Below, piece by piece: positions 7,349 through 16,730 of a stretch of 64,000 nt of DNA; the stretch's first letter is position 1, and every line of letters starts with the position of its first letter. The DNA comes from Aerococcaceae bacterium DSM 111176 (GTDB lineage: Bacteria; Bacillota; Bacilli; Lactobacillales; Aerococcaceae): the NCBI GenBank assembly GCA_015863215.1, contig JACBXN010000067.1, positions 1 through 64,000 of the forward strand, in the 5' to 3' direction. The notes beneath the pieces were generated by a model. That model was not told the DNA's origin, searched no databases, and was given only the letters and a program-made list of their open reading frames with translations. Position numbers and translations under genes: made by a program.

Positions 7349-8320
7349 TTAGTGATAATCAACAATTTCAACACCCGCATTTTCACATCGGTCAGTGAAA
7401 ATTTCGCCAGTAGTTTTATCTTCCAATTTAATCGAAAGAATGCAACTGATACCTTCTTTGATTGCTTTTTCCATAGTCCCTTTTACGGGAGCAATTAATT
7501 TTCCTTGGTCGAGTACTTGAGCTTTAATTTCTAAACGTGCGTTTTTATTTTCTAGTCTTATTTGGACAAAATTATCCGTAATTTGGTCGATATGACATTG
7601 ACTGAGATTATAAGTGGCGAAACGATACTCACGATTCTCAATGACAAAGTTACAAATAAAACCTTCGAATTCTGTAATATGAAAAGGGATATGTGCAATA
7701 GAAAAAAAGAGACTCGCTGATTTGTTTTCAAAATGATTGCTGTGTAGCCAGATATATTTCTTAGGAAAAGAGGTTCCCCAATCTTTTTCGATATAGCCAC
7801 GGCCGCCAGTAAAATCGACTTTTTCGCCATTAATGTTCAGATAGCCTTCCAAAGAATGTTTCATACTAATAACCCCGTGGTAACATTCCATTTTTGGGAT
7901 ATATCCAAAAAATCCCATGATATTTGGTTGCAATGGGGACGATTGAATGGGGTGAAATGCACCAAAAGATAATTCACCATTAAATCTAAATATTTCATCC
8001 GCTAAATTAATAGATATACCATGCTCTGAGAATTTAGATTTTCCAACTTTTACACAAAATGGATTTTCTTCATAAGTGAAAGCAGAAACGTCATATCGTA
8101 AATAACCTGTCTGCGTTTTCTTGTCACCGTAGTCATTTGTTTGAACCAGAATATATTGGACAAAACTGTGTGGATCGTTGTTATTTAAGCTGACAGCTGG
8201 TATAAAACTTAAACTTGTTTTTTGATTAGCAGAGACTTGTTTATAATACCATCCCTCAAAGTAGTCTTTATTGGTTAATTTACCCTGGAATAAGATGGGG
8301 TTGAAAACTTTATTAAACAT
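7349..8320 (-). CDS. Tocopherol cyclase / CrtC-like lipocalin-fold protein
   Basis: 323 aa. The family words are YFEGWYYKQ near the N-terminus, a central GGRGYIEKDWGTSFPKKYIW segment, and a Cys-Glu-Asn-Ala-Gly-Val-Glu ending. I recognise these from bacterial proteins annotated as tocopherol cyclase family, a superfamily that also holds the carotenoid 1,2-hydratase CrtC. Bacteria of this type do not make tocopherol, so the substrate is likely another isoprenoid. Given the location, a carotenoid or its glycoside is the best guess. No signal peptide or membrane segment. It is divergent from crtP and ends 45 bp from the convergent uvsE gene. Confidence 0.75.
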   Translation of the reverse strand: MFNKVFNPILFQGKLTNKDYFEGWYYKQVSANQKTSLSFIPAVSLNNNDPHSFVQYILVQTNDYGDKKTQTGYLRYDVSAFTYEENPFCVKVGKSKFSEHGISINLADEIFRFNGELSFGAFHPIQSSPLQPNIMGFFGYIPKMECYHGVISMKHSLEGYLNINGEKVDFTGGRGYIEKDWGTSFPKKYIWLHSNHFENKSASLFFSIAHIPFHITEFEGFICNFVIENREYRFATYNLSQCHIDQITDNFVQIRLENKNARLEIKAQVLDQGKLIAPVKGTMEKAIKEGISCILSIKLEDKTTGEIFTDRCENAGVEIVDYH

Positions 8321-8512
8321 TTTGTACTCCTTATCTAATTGTTTTTATTTTCTTGCTGAGCAGTATGTAATTCAAATAACTTTAATAAGATAAATTAACA
8401 ATACTTTATATTAAGCATAATGTAAAAGGATACTCATTTTTGTTAAATAAGTTTCAATTATTAAAATATAAAACGATAGACCTGAGTTGTAAGAATGGAT
8501 AAGGAGAAAAAT

Positions 8513-10015
8513 ATGAAAAAACGAGAAAAAGTAGTCATTATTGGAGGCGGATTAGGAGGTATTTCGGCAGCTATTTCTTTAGCTCAAAACAATTTTGATG
8601 TGACTTTATATGAAAAGAATAGCCATCTAGGAGGTAAATTAAATCGAACTCAACAAGATGGCTTTGGTTTTGATTTAGGGCCTTCTATTTTGACGATGAA
8701 ACATATTTTTGAAAAGTTATTTAATAATCAAGGTGTGAAAATGGAAGATTACATTCCTACTCAACGTCTGGACCTTGAATGGCGTTCATTTTTCTCTGAT
8801 GGTATGACACTAGATTTATATGGTGACTTAGAAAAAATGTTAAAAGAAAAACCTGATACCTTAACACGTAAAGATATGAAAGAATATCAAGAGTTTTTGT
8901 CACATGCTAAAAAACTTTATCAAATCACCGAAGAGGGTTACTTCGATCAAGGTTTAGATACACTGTCAGAAATCATTGATTATCATGGTCTTATTAAATC
9001 AGCTACTTCATTTGATGTTTTTTCAACAGTATATGAAGTGATTGAAAAATATATTTCTAATCAAAAATTAAAAGACACGCTAGCTTACTTTGTAAAATAT
9101 GTGGGTTCCTCTCCTTATGATGCGCCAGCTATATTAAATATGATGATTTATATGCAATATGATCAAGGGGCGTGGTATGTTCCAGGTGGTATGAACAAAA
9201 TTGCTGAAGGACTGGTTAGGTTAGGTAAAGAAGCGGGAGTAGCTTTTTATACTGATATGGAAGTTACACGTTTAATTGAAAAGGAAATGAAAATTATTCA
9301 AGCAAAATTAGCGGACGGATCATTAATTGATGCGGATTATTTTATTTCCAATATGGAGGTGATTCCTGCTTATGACCGCTTGTTAAACGAAAAAGAAGCT
9401 TTTATCAAAAAGCTTGAAGATAAATTCGAACCCGCCAGTTCTGGTTATGTTATGCATTTAGGTGTTAAAGGGAATTATGATCAATTAGCACACCATAATT
9501 TCTTCTTTTCGACAGATCCTAAAAATAATTTTGACCAAATATTTCATAAAAAAGAATTACCTACAGATCCAACGATTTATTTGGTTAATTCAAACAAGAC
9601 AGATCAATCACAAACTGTTCCAGGATTTGAAAATATTAAAATTTTACCACACATTCCTTACATTCCAGATAAACCTTTTACAAAAGAGGAGTATCAAGCA
9701 TTTGAAGAACGTGTGTTAGAAAAATTAGAAAACATGGGATTAAGCGATTTGAGAAATAGGATAGTGACTAAAAATGTTTGGTTACCAGAAGATATTGAAA
9801 AAAATTATTACTCTCATCGAGGAGCAATTTACGGCACAGTGTCAGACCGAAAAAATAATAGAGGCTTTAAGCATCCAAAAGAAAGCGAACTTTATGACAA
9901 TTTATATTTTGTCGGTGGAACTGTTAATCCAGGAGGCGGTATGCCGATGGTTGTGCTAAGTGGACAACAAGTTCATGATAAAATTATTAGGAAAGCAGCA
10001 GACAATAAATCATAG
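8513..10015 (+). CDS. crtP: Diaponeurosporene oxidase CrtP
   Basis: CrtN paralogue that oxidises the terminal methyl group of 4,4'-diaponeurosporene to an aldehyde on the way to a carotenoic acid. 500 aa from the chosen start. FAD motif VVIIGGGLGGISAA followed by LYEKNSHLGGK, and C-terminal NPGGGMPMVVLSGQQ. An ATG at 8495 is also in frame, but AAGGAG (8501-8506) sits seven bases before the ATG at 8513, which I therefore prefer. First gene of the downstream crt operon. CrtP rather than CrtN follows from the aldH, crtQ and crtO genes behind it. Confidence 0.88.
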   Translation: MKKREKVVIIGGGLGGISAAISLAQNNFDVTLYEKNSHLGGKLNRTQQDGFGFDLGPSILTMKHIFEKLFNNQGVKMEDYIPTQRLDLEWRSFFSDGMTLDLYGDLEKMLKEKPDTLTRKDMKEYQEFLSHAKKLYQITEEGYFDQGLDTLSEIIDYHGLIKSATSFDVFSTVYEVIEKYISNQKLKDTLAYFVKYVGSSPYDAPAILNMMIYMQYDQGAWYVPGGMNKIAEGLVRLGKEAGVAFYTDMEVTRLIEKEMKIIQAKLADGSLIDADYFISNMEVIPAYDRLLNEKEAFIKKLEDKFEPASSGYVMHLGVKGNYDQLAHHNFFFSTDPKNNFDQIFHKKELPTDPTIYLVNSNKTDQSQTVPGFENIKILPHIPYIPDKPFTKEEYQAFEERVLEKLENMGLSDLRNRIVTKNVWLPEDIEKNYYSHRGAIYGTVSDRKNNRGFKHPKESELYDNLYFVGGTVNPGGGMPMVVLSGQQVHDKIIRKAADNKS

Positions 10016-10051
10016 AGCTTTTAGTGTGTCAGAGGATGGTGAGAAATAAAA

Positions 10052-11446
10052 ATGGCCACAAATTTAGATGATTATAAAAAGATCAGAGACAAACAACGAA
10101 CATTCAGTCAAAAAACAGCGAGTAAAGATTATAAACATCGCACTCAATTGCTTGAAAGTTTGAAGAATTTACTTATAGAAAATGAAGAGGATTGGCTGGA
10201 TGCTCTGCAAAAGGATTTAAATAAACCGCCTGTTGAAGCTTACGCTTCTGAAATGGGTGTATTATTAAATGAAATAGAATTTTGTCAAAAGCATCTTCGA
10301 AAGTGGCTTAAGTCTGAAACAAAACACCGTTTTCTTTTTACGGGATATGAAAGAGTTGAAATTTCAAGGCGGCCTTATGGAAGTGTTCTTGTGTTAGCAC
10401 CTTGGAATTATCCCTTACAATTAGCCTTAATGCCGATAATTGGGGCATTAGCAGCTGGTAATAGTGTTGTTTTAAAACCTTCTGAGCATACTCAAGCAAC
10501 GAGTAATTTACAATCTAAATTGGTTCCCTTGTATTTTAAAGAGGAGATATTTGCTGTGATTGAAGGGGATGTTAAAGTAGCAGAACAACTAACTGCGATT
10601 GATTGGGATTTTATATTTTTTACTGGCAGTAGTAAAACAGGTCAAAAAGTTTATGAGACAGCTGCTAAGCATCTTACACCAGTCCTATTAGAGCTAGGTG
10701 GAAAAAATCCATGTATTGTTGACGAAACCTGTTTAAACGATGAAACAGTAAAACAAATTGTTTGGGGAAAATTTTTAAATGCTGGCCAAAGCTGTATTGC
10801 ACCCGATACAGTTTATGTAAGTCGAAAAATATATGATGCGTTTTTAGAAAAACTGACTCAACAAATTGAAGCATTTTATGGGGACAATCAAATTGAATCC
10901 TCAGATTATGGCCGGATAATTAACGAACAGCATTTTGATGAAAAGGTTGCACTATTAAACGATGGTCATATTTATTATGGGGGAAAATATAGTAGAGAAG
11001 CATTATATATACAGCCCACAGTATTAGTTGATGTTAAACCAGATAGTGCATTAGCTACTGAAGAAATTTTTGGCCCTATATTATCTGTTGTTGCTTATGA
11101 TGATTTAAAAGACTTATTAACACAACTAAGAAAATTATCTGAACCACTCGTTACTTATATATTTAGTCAAAATGATCAAGTGATACAACAAATAAATCAT
11201 GGGGTAGAAAGTAGCGCTTTAAGTCGGAACCAAGTAATTTTTCATAGTACAAACCCTTATCTTCCTTTTGGTGGAAAAGGCAGAAGTGGCTTAGGCAGAT
11301 ATCATGGTAAAGCAAGTTTTGAAGCATTTAGTTATGTAAAGCCTATCTATACTAAAAAATCCTTTATCCCTATCCTAAGCCAATATCCACCTTACTCCAA
11401 AAAAGCACTATCTGTTTTACGAAAATTGAGAAAATTCATCTTTTAG
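10052..11446 (+). CDS. aldH: Diaponeurosporenal dehydrogenase AldH
   Basis: NAD(P)-dependent aldehyde dehydrogenase expected to oxidise the carotenoid aldehyde made by CrtP to 4,4'-diaponeurosporenoic acid. 464 aa, a short class-3-like ALDH with a hydrophobic/basic C-terminal tail (residues about 435-464) that may dock it to the membrane. Conserved pieces: APWNYPLQLALMP, FTGSSKTGQKV, LLELGGKNPCIV (catalytic Glu) and NAGQSCIAPD (catalytic Cys). Only 36 bp follow crtP. The pathway role rests on context; the family call is secure. Confidence 0.9.
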   Translation: MATNLDDYKKIRDKQRTFSQKTASKDYKHRTQLLESLKNLLIENEEDWLDALQKDLNKPPVEAYASEMGVLLNEIEFCQKHLRKWLKSETKHRFLFTGYERVEISRRPYGSVLVLAPWNYPLQLALMPIIGALAAGNSVVLKPSEHTQATSNLQSKLVPLYFKEEIFAVIEGDVKVAEQLTAIDWDFIFFTGSSKTGQKVYETAAKHLTPVLLELGGKNPCIVDETCLNDETVKQIVWGKFLNAGQSCIAPDTVYVSRKIYDAFLEKLTQQIEAFYGDNQIESSDYGRIINEQHFDEKVALLNDGHIYYGGKYSREALYIQPTVLVDVKPDSALATEEIFGPILSVVAYDDLKDLLTQLRKLSEPLVTYIFSQNDQVIQQINHGVESSALSRNQVIFHSTNPYLPFGGKGRSGLGRYHGKASFEAFSYVKPIYTKKSFIPILSQYPPYSKKALSVLRKLRKFIF

Positions 11447-11461
11447 TCAAGGAGGTATCCT

Positions 11462-12601
11462 GTGATTTATTTATATGGTGTATTCATTCTGGTAACATTA
11501 ATTAGTGGCTGGTTTATTTTATGGAAAGTTCCTTTCATCAATCCAAAACAAGATAATAATCTTCAAAATAAAAAAATATCGATCATTATTCCTGCTCGAA
11601 ATGAAGAGAATAATTTGCCAGTTTTACTTAATTCTTTAAATAATCAAACCTTAAAACCATTTGAAGTTTTAGTTATAGATGATGATTCTGATGATAGAAC
11701 TGTTGAAGTAGCTGAAGAATGGGGAGCTAGAGTCATAAGATTTCCTAAAAATTCAATGGATTGGGTTGGGAAATCAGCTGCATGTTATTACGGAGCCAAA
11801 GTTGCTCAAGGCGATTTGTTTTACTTTCTTGATGCGGATATCTTTTTAGCAAAGTCGTCAAGTTTAGAAGAGATTGTGTCCGAATTTTATGCAAACAATA
11901 TAAAGGAGGTTAGTGTTCTATCTATACAACCTTATCACGTCATTAAAAAACTCTATGAAAATTTATCTGTCGTCTTTAATATACTAGTACTTGCTGGAAT
12001 GAATCGATTTTCCATTTTAGAAAAGAGACTACAGCCTGCCGGTGCTTTTGGTCCCTCATTATTCATTGATAGAAAAACTTACTTTAATATTGGGGGACAT
12101 AAAAAAGTTCAGGACTCAATAATGGAAAATATTGATTTAGGAAATGTTTTATTAAATGAGGGAATATCAGTATATCTTTATGGTGGAAAAGGAAATTTGC
12201 ATTTTCGGATGTATCCAGAAGGTTATCGTAGTTTAGCTGAAGGCTGGTCTAAAAGCTTTTTTTCTGGTTCCAAGAACACACACCCATTTATTTTAATGGG
12301 AACAGGTTTATGGATCACTGGAGCTTTTGTCTCCGCAATCTTTATCATTTACAGTATGGTAACTGGGAAGTTCATTCTTATTTTACTCAGCTTCATAAGC
12401 TACTTTATATACTATTATCAATTTGTGGGTATGGCGAAAAAAGCAGGAGACTTTCATTCATGGCTCTTAATTTTTTATCCGCTTTTATTTGGCTATTTCA
12501 TTTTATTGTTTACATGGTCCGCAATTAAGACACATTTATTTAAAAGGGTTTCAAGGAAAGGGCGAGAGATAAGATTAAAGGAGGAAAAGCATGTGGATTG
12601 A
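11462..12601 (+). CDS. crtQ: Diaponeurosporenoate glycosyltransferase CrtQ
   Basis: Family-2 glycosyltransferase that esterifies glucose to the carotenoic acid in the staphyloxanthin pathway. 379 aa: an N-terminal membrane helix (about 1-22), a GT-A domain with SIIIPARNEENNLPVLL and the DXD-like FLDADIF, and two or three C-terminal membrane helices (about 280-365). GTG start at 11462 behind a perfect AAGGAGGT at 11449. Its end overlaps the start of crtO by 11 bp, so translation is probably coupled. Confidence 0.88.
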   Translation: MIYLYGVFILVTLISGWFILWKVPFINPKQDNNLQNKKISIIIPARNEENNLPVLLNSLNNQTLKPFEVLVIDDDSDDRTVEVAEEWGARVIRFPKNSMDWVGKSAACYYGAKVAQGDLFYFLDADIFLAKSSSLEEIVSEFYANNIKEVSVLSIQPYHVIKKLYENLSVVFNILVLAGMNRFSILEKRLQPAGAFGPSLFIDRKTYFNIGGHKKVQDSIMENIDLGNVLLNEGISVYLYGGKGNLHFRMYPEGYRSLAEGWSKSFFSGSKNTHPFILMGTGLWITGAFVSAIFIIYSMVTGKFILILLSFISYFIYYYQFVGMAKKAGDFHSWLLIFYPLLFGYFILLFTWSAIKTHLFKRVSRKGREIRLKEEKHVD

Positions 12602-13088
12602 GCTACCAATTACTTGGTTAATAATCGTGAACATTTTAGCATGGTTCTTTTTTCACATGTCAATCTCTTACCTTATGTTGCAAGTGCCAGATAGATGGTT
12701 TGATAAACAGAAAAAATATTTTTTGCCTAGAAGATGGGAAAGCCAAGGTAATATTTGGCGAAAGATTTTTCGTGTACACCAGTGGAAGAAAAATTTACCA
12801 GATGGTTCAATTTTAATCAAAAATTCTTATGATCAAACGAATTTACAAGGTACCGAAGCAATGCATTTTAAGAAATTTATTATTGAAACCAAACGGGCTG
12901 AGCTGACGCATTGGTTAATGATTCTGCCTGCTTTTCTCTTTTTTATTTGGAATCCTCCATGGGCTGGCATTCTGATGGTAATTTATGCGCTTGTTTTCAA
13001 TCTACCATTAATTATTGCTCAGAGATATAATCGACCAAGATTACAGAAAGTTTATAATAGAATGAACAAGAAAAGTGAAAAAATATAA
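12591..13088 (+). CDS. crtO: Glycosyl-diaponeurosporenoate acyltransferase CrtO
   Basis: Small membrane acyltransferase that adds a fatty acid to the glucose of glycosyl-diaponeurosporenoate, the last staphyloxanthin step. 165 aa with an N-terminal membrane helix (about 8-30) and a C-terminal hydrophobic hairpin (about 105-145). FLPRRWESQGNIWRK, VHQWKKNLPDGS and the Glu-Thr-Lys-Arg-Ala-Glu-Leu-Thr-His-Trp segment are the words I associate with CrtO. AAGGAGG lies in the crtQ end. Last gene of the pigment operon. Confidence 0.88.
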   Translation: MWIELPITWLIIVNILAWFFFHMSISYLMLQVPDRWFDKQKKYFLPRRWESQGNIWRKIFRVHQWKKNLPDGSILIKNSYDQTNLQGTEAMHFKKFIIETKRAELTHWLMILPAFLFFIWNPPWAGILMVIYALVFNLPLIIAQRYNRPRLQKVYNRMNKKSEKI

Positions 13089-13546
13089 ATGTTTTTATAA
13101 ATTATTTATCTTTAATTATACAAAACATTACGTAAAGCACGTTTTGAATGAAAGATCCAGGACGCGCTTTTTTGTTTGCCTTATTATTGAAATATCTATA
13201 ATGATTGTTTTGAAATAACTTTCAGAGCTATAAATATCAGCTTCTTAGCATTTTCAAAGACCATCTATAGCTGAAAACTGTCTCTAAAATTGCAAGAAAA
13301 CCAGCATCCCGTAACAACACTCTAATCAACTGTGTTTGTTTCAAAAGTCAACGATACTTCTCGAAATTCTTATCAATTTCCCCAAAAAATTATACAAAAT
13401 AATGATTAAAATAGAATTTTTAATCCTTTCAATATTGCTATACTTTTAAAAAAGCAATGAGTGAAATGTTTTAATGCGAGGTAATTATTTTAGTGTGGTT
13501 TGTGTATGGATTATTGGGATTAATTGCTTTATAATGGATGGGAATA
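13089..13546. other. Gene-free gap between crtO and rodZ
   Basis: No open frame of interest. An imperfect hairpin (arms near 13220 and 13270, TTTCAGAGCTATA with TATAGCTGAAA) and a weak GC/T-rich hairpin near 13135-13170 may end the crt transcript. None of the 51-bp periodicity of the other gaps is seen here. Confidence 0.5.
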
Positions 13547-13555
13547 TGCTATAAT
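13547..13555 (+). promoter_or_regulatory. Extended -10 promoter for rodZ
   Basis: TGC-TATAAT is an extended -10 element about 37 bp before the rodZ start. TTGCTT at 13525-13530 could serve as a -35 with 19-bp spacing. Confidence 0.55.
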
Positions 13556-13591
13556 CAATGTTAGCTAATTATTATGAAAGTGGTGTCTTGA

Positions 13592-14647
13592 ATGAGTTTA
13601 GGAGATAAACTACGCGAAGCTCGTATCAATAAGGGTTATACTTTAAATACGATGCAACAAATGACAAAAATTCAAAAGAAATATTTACAGGCGATCGAGG
13701 AAGAGAAATACGATGAGATGCCTGGGACTTTTTATGTGCGAGCATTTATCAAGCAATATGCGGATGTTGTTGGGTTAAATGGCGATGATTTGTTGGAACA
13801 ATATGAAAAAGAGTTGGATTTAGACAACGAACAAGAGGATGCAGTGGCTGCAACGGGCGGCGACTCAATGCCGAAACGAAGCGAATTAACCGGTAGCGAT
13901 GAGAAGAACACGGTCGACGTGATTTTATCTTACATGCCGATGATTTTATTAGTAGCCATTATTATTATTATTATTGCGACACTGTTATACGCGATTAATA
14001 CAATTAATCAAGATGATACAGATGTTGCGCCTGAATCAAGTCAAGTGACGTCAGTTGTGAGTTTAGTTGATCCTAATTCAAACGGCAGCGAAGTAACTGA
14101 AACAACTGAAGATGAAGAGGCGCCAACGCAAGAAGTTGAATTACAAGAAGGTCAACAACGTGTGGGTGACCAAGTCATTACACTCGTTTCAGGAACAGGC
14201 GAAGCGCCAGTATTTGAATTATCAGGTGCAATGAGTGATTACACATTTGAAGTCGAAGGAATCAGTTTCGTTTGGGCCGGTGTTTTAGAAGACGGCATCA
14301 TGGTCGTTGACCAAACAATTAACGCCGACGAATCGGTTGAATATCAAACAGCAGATACAACCTCTGAGTTAACATTAGCTCGTGGATATCCTGAAGGAGC
14401 AAACTTCATCGTCAATGGTACAGAAGTTGAATTACCAGAAGGTCAATTCATCGAATCAATCACATTTGTTGCAGGTGATGGTTCACAAGACGTAACATCA
14501 GACGAATCAGTTCCAGCAGAAACAGAATCAGTAGCCGACGAAGCAGCAACACCAGCTGAAGGTGAAGCTGAAGCAACTGAGGGAACAACAACTGAAGAGC
14601 CAGTAAGCTATGAAGGACCTGCTGTCTTTGACCCAAGTAATGAGTAA
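13592..14647 (+). CDS. rodZ: RodZ-like membrane protein with N-terminal HTH
   Basis: Cell-shape and envelope factor; in other Firmicutes (YmfM/RodZ) it works with the elongation machinery. 351 aa: Cro/CI-like HTH (about 1-85, LGDKLREARINKGYTLN), a membrane helix (about 112-134, MPMILLVAIIIIIIATLLYA), a Ser/Thr/Glu-rich linker, a DUF4115 beta domain (about 180-300) and a very acidic Ala/Glu/Thr tail. Followed after 28 bp by pgsA, the conserved Firmicutes order. Confidence 0.9.
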   Translation: MSLGDKLREARINKGYTLNTMQQMTKIQKKYLQAIEEEKYDEMPGTFYVRAFIKQYADVVGLNGDDLLEQYEKELDLDNEQEDAVAATGGDSMPKRSELTGSDEKNTVDVILSYMPMILLVAIIIIIIATLLYAINTINQDDTDVAPESSQVTSVVSLVDPNSNGSEVTETTEDEEAPTQEVELQEGQQRVGDQVITLVSGTGEAPVFELSGAMSDYTFEVEGISFVWAGVLEDGIMVVDQTINADESVEYQTADTTSELTLARGYPEGANFIVNGTEVELPEGQFIESITFVAGDGSQDVTSDESVPAETESVADEAATPAEGEAEATEGTTTEEPVSYEGPAVFDPSNE

Positions 14648-14675
14648 TTACTAGCCAATAGAATGGACGATATAT

Positions 14676-15257
14676 ATGAATATTGCCAATAAATTAACCG
14701 TATTACGCATGTGTTTAATTCCGGTTTTCGTAATACTCTTAATCATTCCCGATTCACAATCCACTTTCCAAATGGGTGGAGCAGTTATTCCGTGGAATCA
14801 ATTTATTGCCGGAATCATCTTCGTATTCGCGTCATTTACGGATTACTTAGATGGCTATCTTGCTAGAAAACATAATTTAGTCACTGCCTTTGGTGAGTTT
14901 TTCGACCCAATGGCCGACAAATTATTAGTGATCGCAGCCCTCATTATGCTGATTGAAATGGGGAGTATCCAAGCTTGGATCGTTATTGTGATCGTCAGCC
15001 GTGAGTTACTCGTTACCGGATTACGTGTTTTATTAGCCCGTAGCTCTGGAAAGGTACTCGCAGCAGCATTACCAGGAAAAATTAAAACATTTTCACAAAT
15101 GTTCTCAATTATTTTTTATCTATTTGATAACATCGGATTTAAAGCACTAGGAATTCCAATGGCTGAAATTTTAATGGCCATTGCGGTATTCTTTACCATT
15201 TATTCCGGCGTTGAATATTTCTATAAAGGACGTTTTGTTTTCAAAGACTCCATGTAA
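14676..15257 (+). CDS. pgsA: Phosphatidylglycerophosphate synthase PgsA
   Basis: Transfers the phosphatidyl group of CDP-diacylglycerol to glycerol-3-phosphate, making the precursor of phosphatidylglycerol and cardiolipin. 193 aa, multi-pass membrane protein. The CDP-alcohol phosphotransferase signature is complete: DYLDGYLAR, then GEFFDPMADK, giving the D-D-G-A-R-G-D-D pattern. Same operon as rodZ; a hairpin with T-run follows its stop codon. Confidence 0.95.
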   Translation: MNIANKLTVLRMCLIPVFVILLIIPDSQSTFQMGGAVIPWNQFIAGIIFVFASFTDYLDGYLARKHNLVTAFGEFFDPMADKLLVIAALIMLIEMGSIQAWIVIVIVSRELLVTGLRVLLARSSGKVLAAALPGKIKTFSQMFSIIFYLFDNIGFKALGIPMAEILMAIAVFFTIYSGVEYFYKGRFVFKDSM

Positions 15258-15266
15258 AATGTAAAA

Positions 15267-15310
15267 TAAGTATCAGTGGGTTATGCTAAATAACTGCATT
15301 GATACTTTTT
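15267..15310 (+). terminator. Terminator between pgsA and cinA
   Basis: AAGTATCA pairs with TGATACTT, the inner stem TTAT/ATAA adds to it, and six T residues follow. Confidence 0.75.
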
Positions 15311-15387
15311 TTATGAAAAAATACAAATAATTGAAGAAAATTTTCAACTTTTAGGAAAAAAAGCCTATTTATATAGGAGGAGGATTT

Positions 15388-16650
15388 ATGAAAGCAGAAA
15401 TTATTGCTGTAGGAACTGAAATTTTAATGGGCTACATCGTCAACACTAACGCGAGTTGGATTGGGCAAGAATTACTCGATATTGGTATTGGCACTTATTA
15501 TCAACAAGTCGTCGGAGACAATGGTGGGCGTATGGAAGAGGCGATTGAACTCGCTGCAAACCGTAGCGACATTGTCATTGTCAGTGGTGGACTTGGCCCA
15601 ACCAGGGATGACATCACCAAACAAGTCGTCGCTGATTTTCTAGGGAAGCCACTTGTGATCGACGCCAAACAAGAAGACAAGGTAAAAGAATATTATAAAC
15701 GCCGTGACTACGATTACGGGCTACTCGACGCGAACCAAGCTGCGATCGCAGAGGGAAGCCTTGCTTATTTTAACGACGTTGGTCTAGCATGTGGTTATGG
15801 TGGAGAGTTTGAAAAGGAAAATGGCACTAAGGGCTTAATTATCGTTGTTCCTGGACCACCATTCGAACTCAAACCGATGTTTTCAAATTATGTTAAACCG
15901 CATCTACAGGAAATTTTCCAAGAAGCTGAAAACATTGAATCACTATATCTCAACTTTTATGGTCGTGGTGAAACGATGTTATCTAAAGATTTAGACGACC
16001 TCATCCAGGACCAAACCAATCCAACGATTGCCTTATATGCGCAACCAAACCGCGTCACACTGCGCTTAACCGCAAGTGGTAAAACGTCAGAGGAAACAAA
16101 ACAGCTCAACCAAACAATGGCGGATCAAATCATCGACCGAGCTGAAGACTTTTTCATTGGCTACGGCGAGAATTTCACGCTCGAAGATTATGTCGTCAAC
16201 AAATTAATGGAAGAGGGACAATCGCTCACCGCTGCTGAAAGTCTTACCGGTGGCCTCGTCATGAATAGCCTCGCCCAAATTTCCGGCGCTTCAAAGGTCT
16301 TATACGGCGGATTCGTCACTTACATGACTCATTCGAAAGTAGAGCTCTTAGGCGTTGATACACTAACAATCCAAGAATACTCAGTAGTCAGTGATCCTGT
16401 CGTTCGTCAAATGGCCGAAAAAGCCCGTGAAAAGGCGGATACCGACTTATCAATCGCCTTAACAGGTGTCGCTGGACCAGATAGTTTAGACGGACACCCA
16501 GCAGGTGAAGTGTATATTGCTTTAGCTATCAGAGGCGAAGAGACAAGAACATTACACATGAATGTCCCAGACAAACCAAGAGCTGTAGTCCAAGAAACAG
16601 CCAAATACGCAGCATTAAACTTAGTCAGAGAGTATTTTCTAAATAAATAG
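15388..16650 (+). CDS. cinA: Competence/damage-inducible protein CinA
   Basis: 420 aa with the two usual parts: a MoaB/MogA-like nucleotide pyrophosphatase domain (about 1-170, AEIIAVGTEILMG, SGGLGPTRDD) and a C-terminal amidohydrolase domain (about 250-415, LTAAESLTGGL, TGVAGPD) that deamidates NMN in pyridine-nucleotide salvage. In streptococci CinA also brings RecA to the membrane during transformation. The cinA-recA order and the intact dprA at 32676 fit a link to DNA uptake. GGAGGAGG precedes the ATG. Confidence 0.95.
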   Translation: MKAEIIAVGTEILMGYIVNTNASWIGQELLDIGIGTYYQQVVGDNGGRMEEAIELAANRSDIVIVSGGLGPTRDDITKQVVADFLGKPLVIDAKQEDKVKEYYKRRDYDYGLLDANQAAIAEGSLAYFNDVGLACGYGGEFEKENGTKGLIIVVPGPPFELKPMFSNYVKPHLQEIFQEAENIESLYLNFYGRGETMLSKDLDDLIQDQTNPTIALYAQPNRVTLRLTASGKTSEETKQLNQTMADQIIDRAEDFFIGYGENFTLEDYVVNKLMEEGQSLTAAESLTGGLVMNSLAQISGASKVLYGGFVTYMTHSKVELLGVDTLTIQEYSVVSDPVVRQMAEKAREKADTDLSIALTGVAGPDSLDGHPAGEVYIALAIRGEETRTLHMNVPDKPRAVVQETAKYAALNLVREYFLNK

Positions 16651-16662
16651 AACAAATGTTCG
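16649..16662. promoter_or_regulatory. LexA/DinR (SOS) box
   Basis: AGAACAAATGTTCG fits the Gram-positive LexA consensus CGAACRNRYGTTYC at all but the two outermost positions. It lies directly before the recA -35. Confidence 0.85.
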
Positions 16663-16670
16663 CTTTTTGT

Positions 16671-16699
16671 TTGCAATTTAGAGATTGAACAATTATAAT
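16671..16699 (+). promoter_or_regulatory. recA promoter
   Basis: TTGCAA (16671) and TATAAT (16694) with exactly 17 bp between. LexA bound at 16649-16662 would block RNA polymerase. Confidence 0.8.
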
Positions 16700-16730
16700 A
16701 TACATGACTTGAAAATGGAGGAATGAAAAT

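Noticed and set aside
12310-12528. 72-codon frame inside crtQ and similar frames inside other genes
   Set aside because: These lie wholly within well-supported genes in other frames or on the other strand, without ribosome sites.
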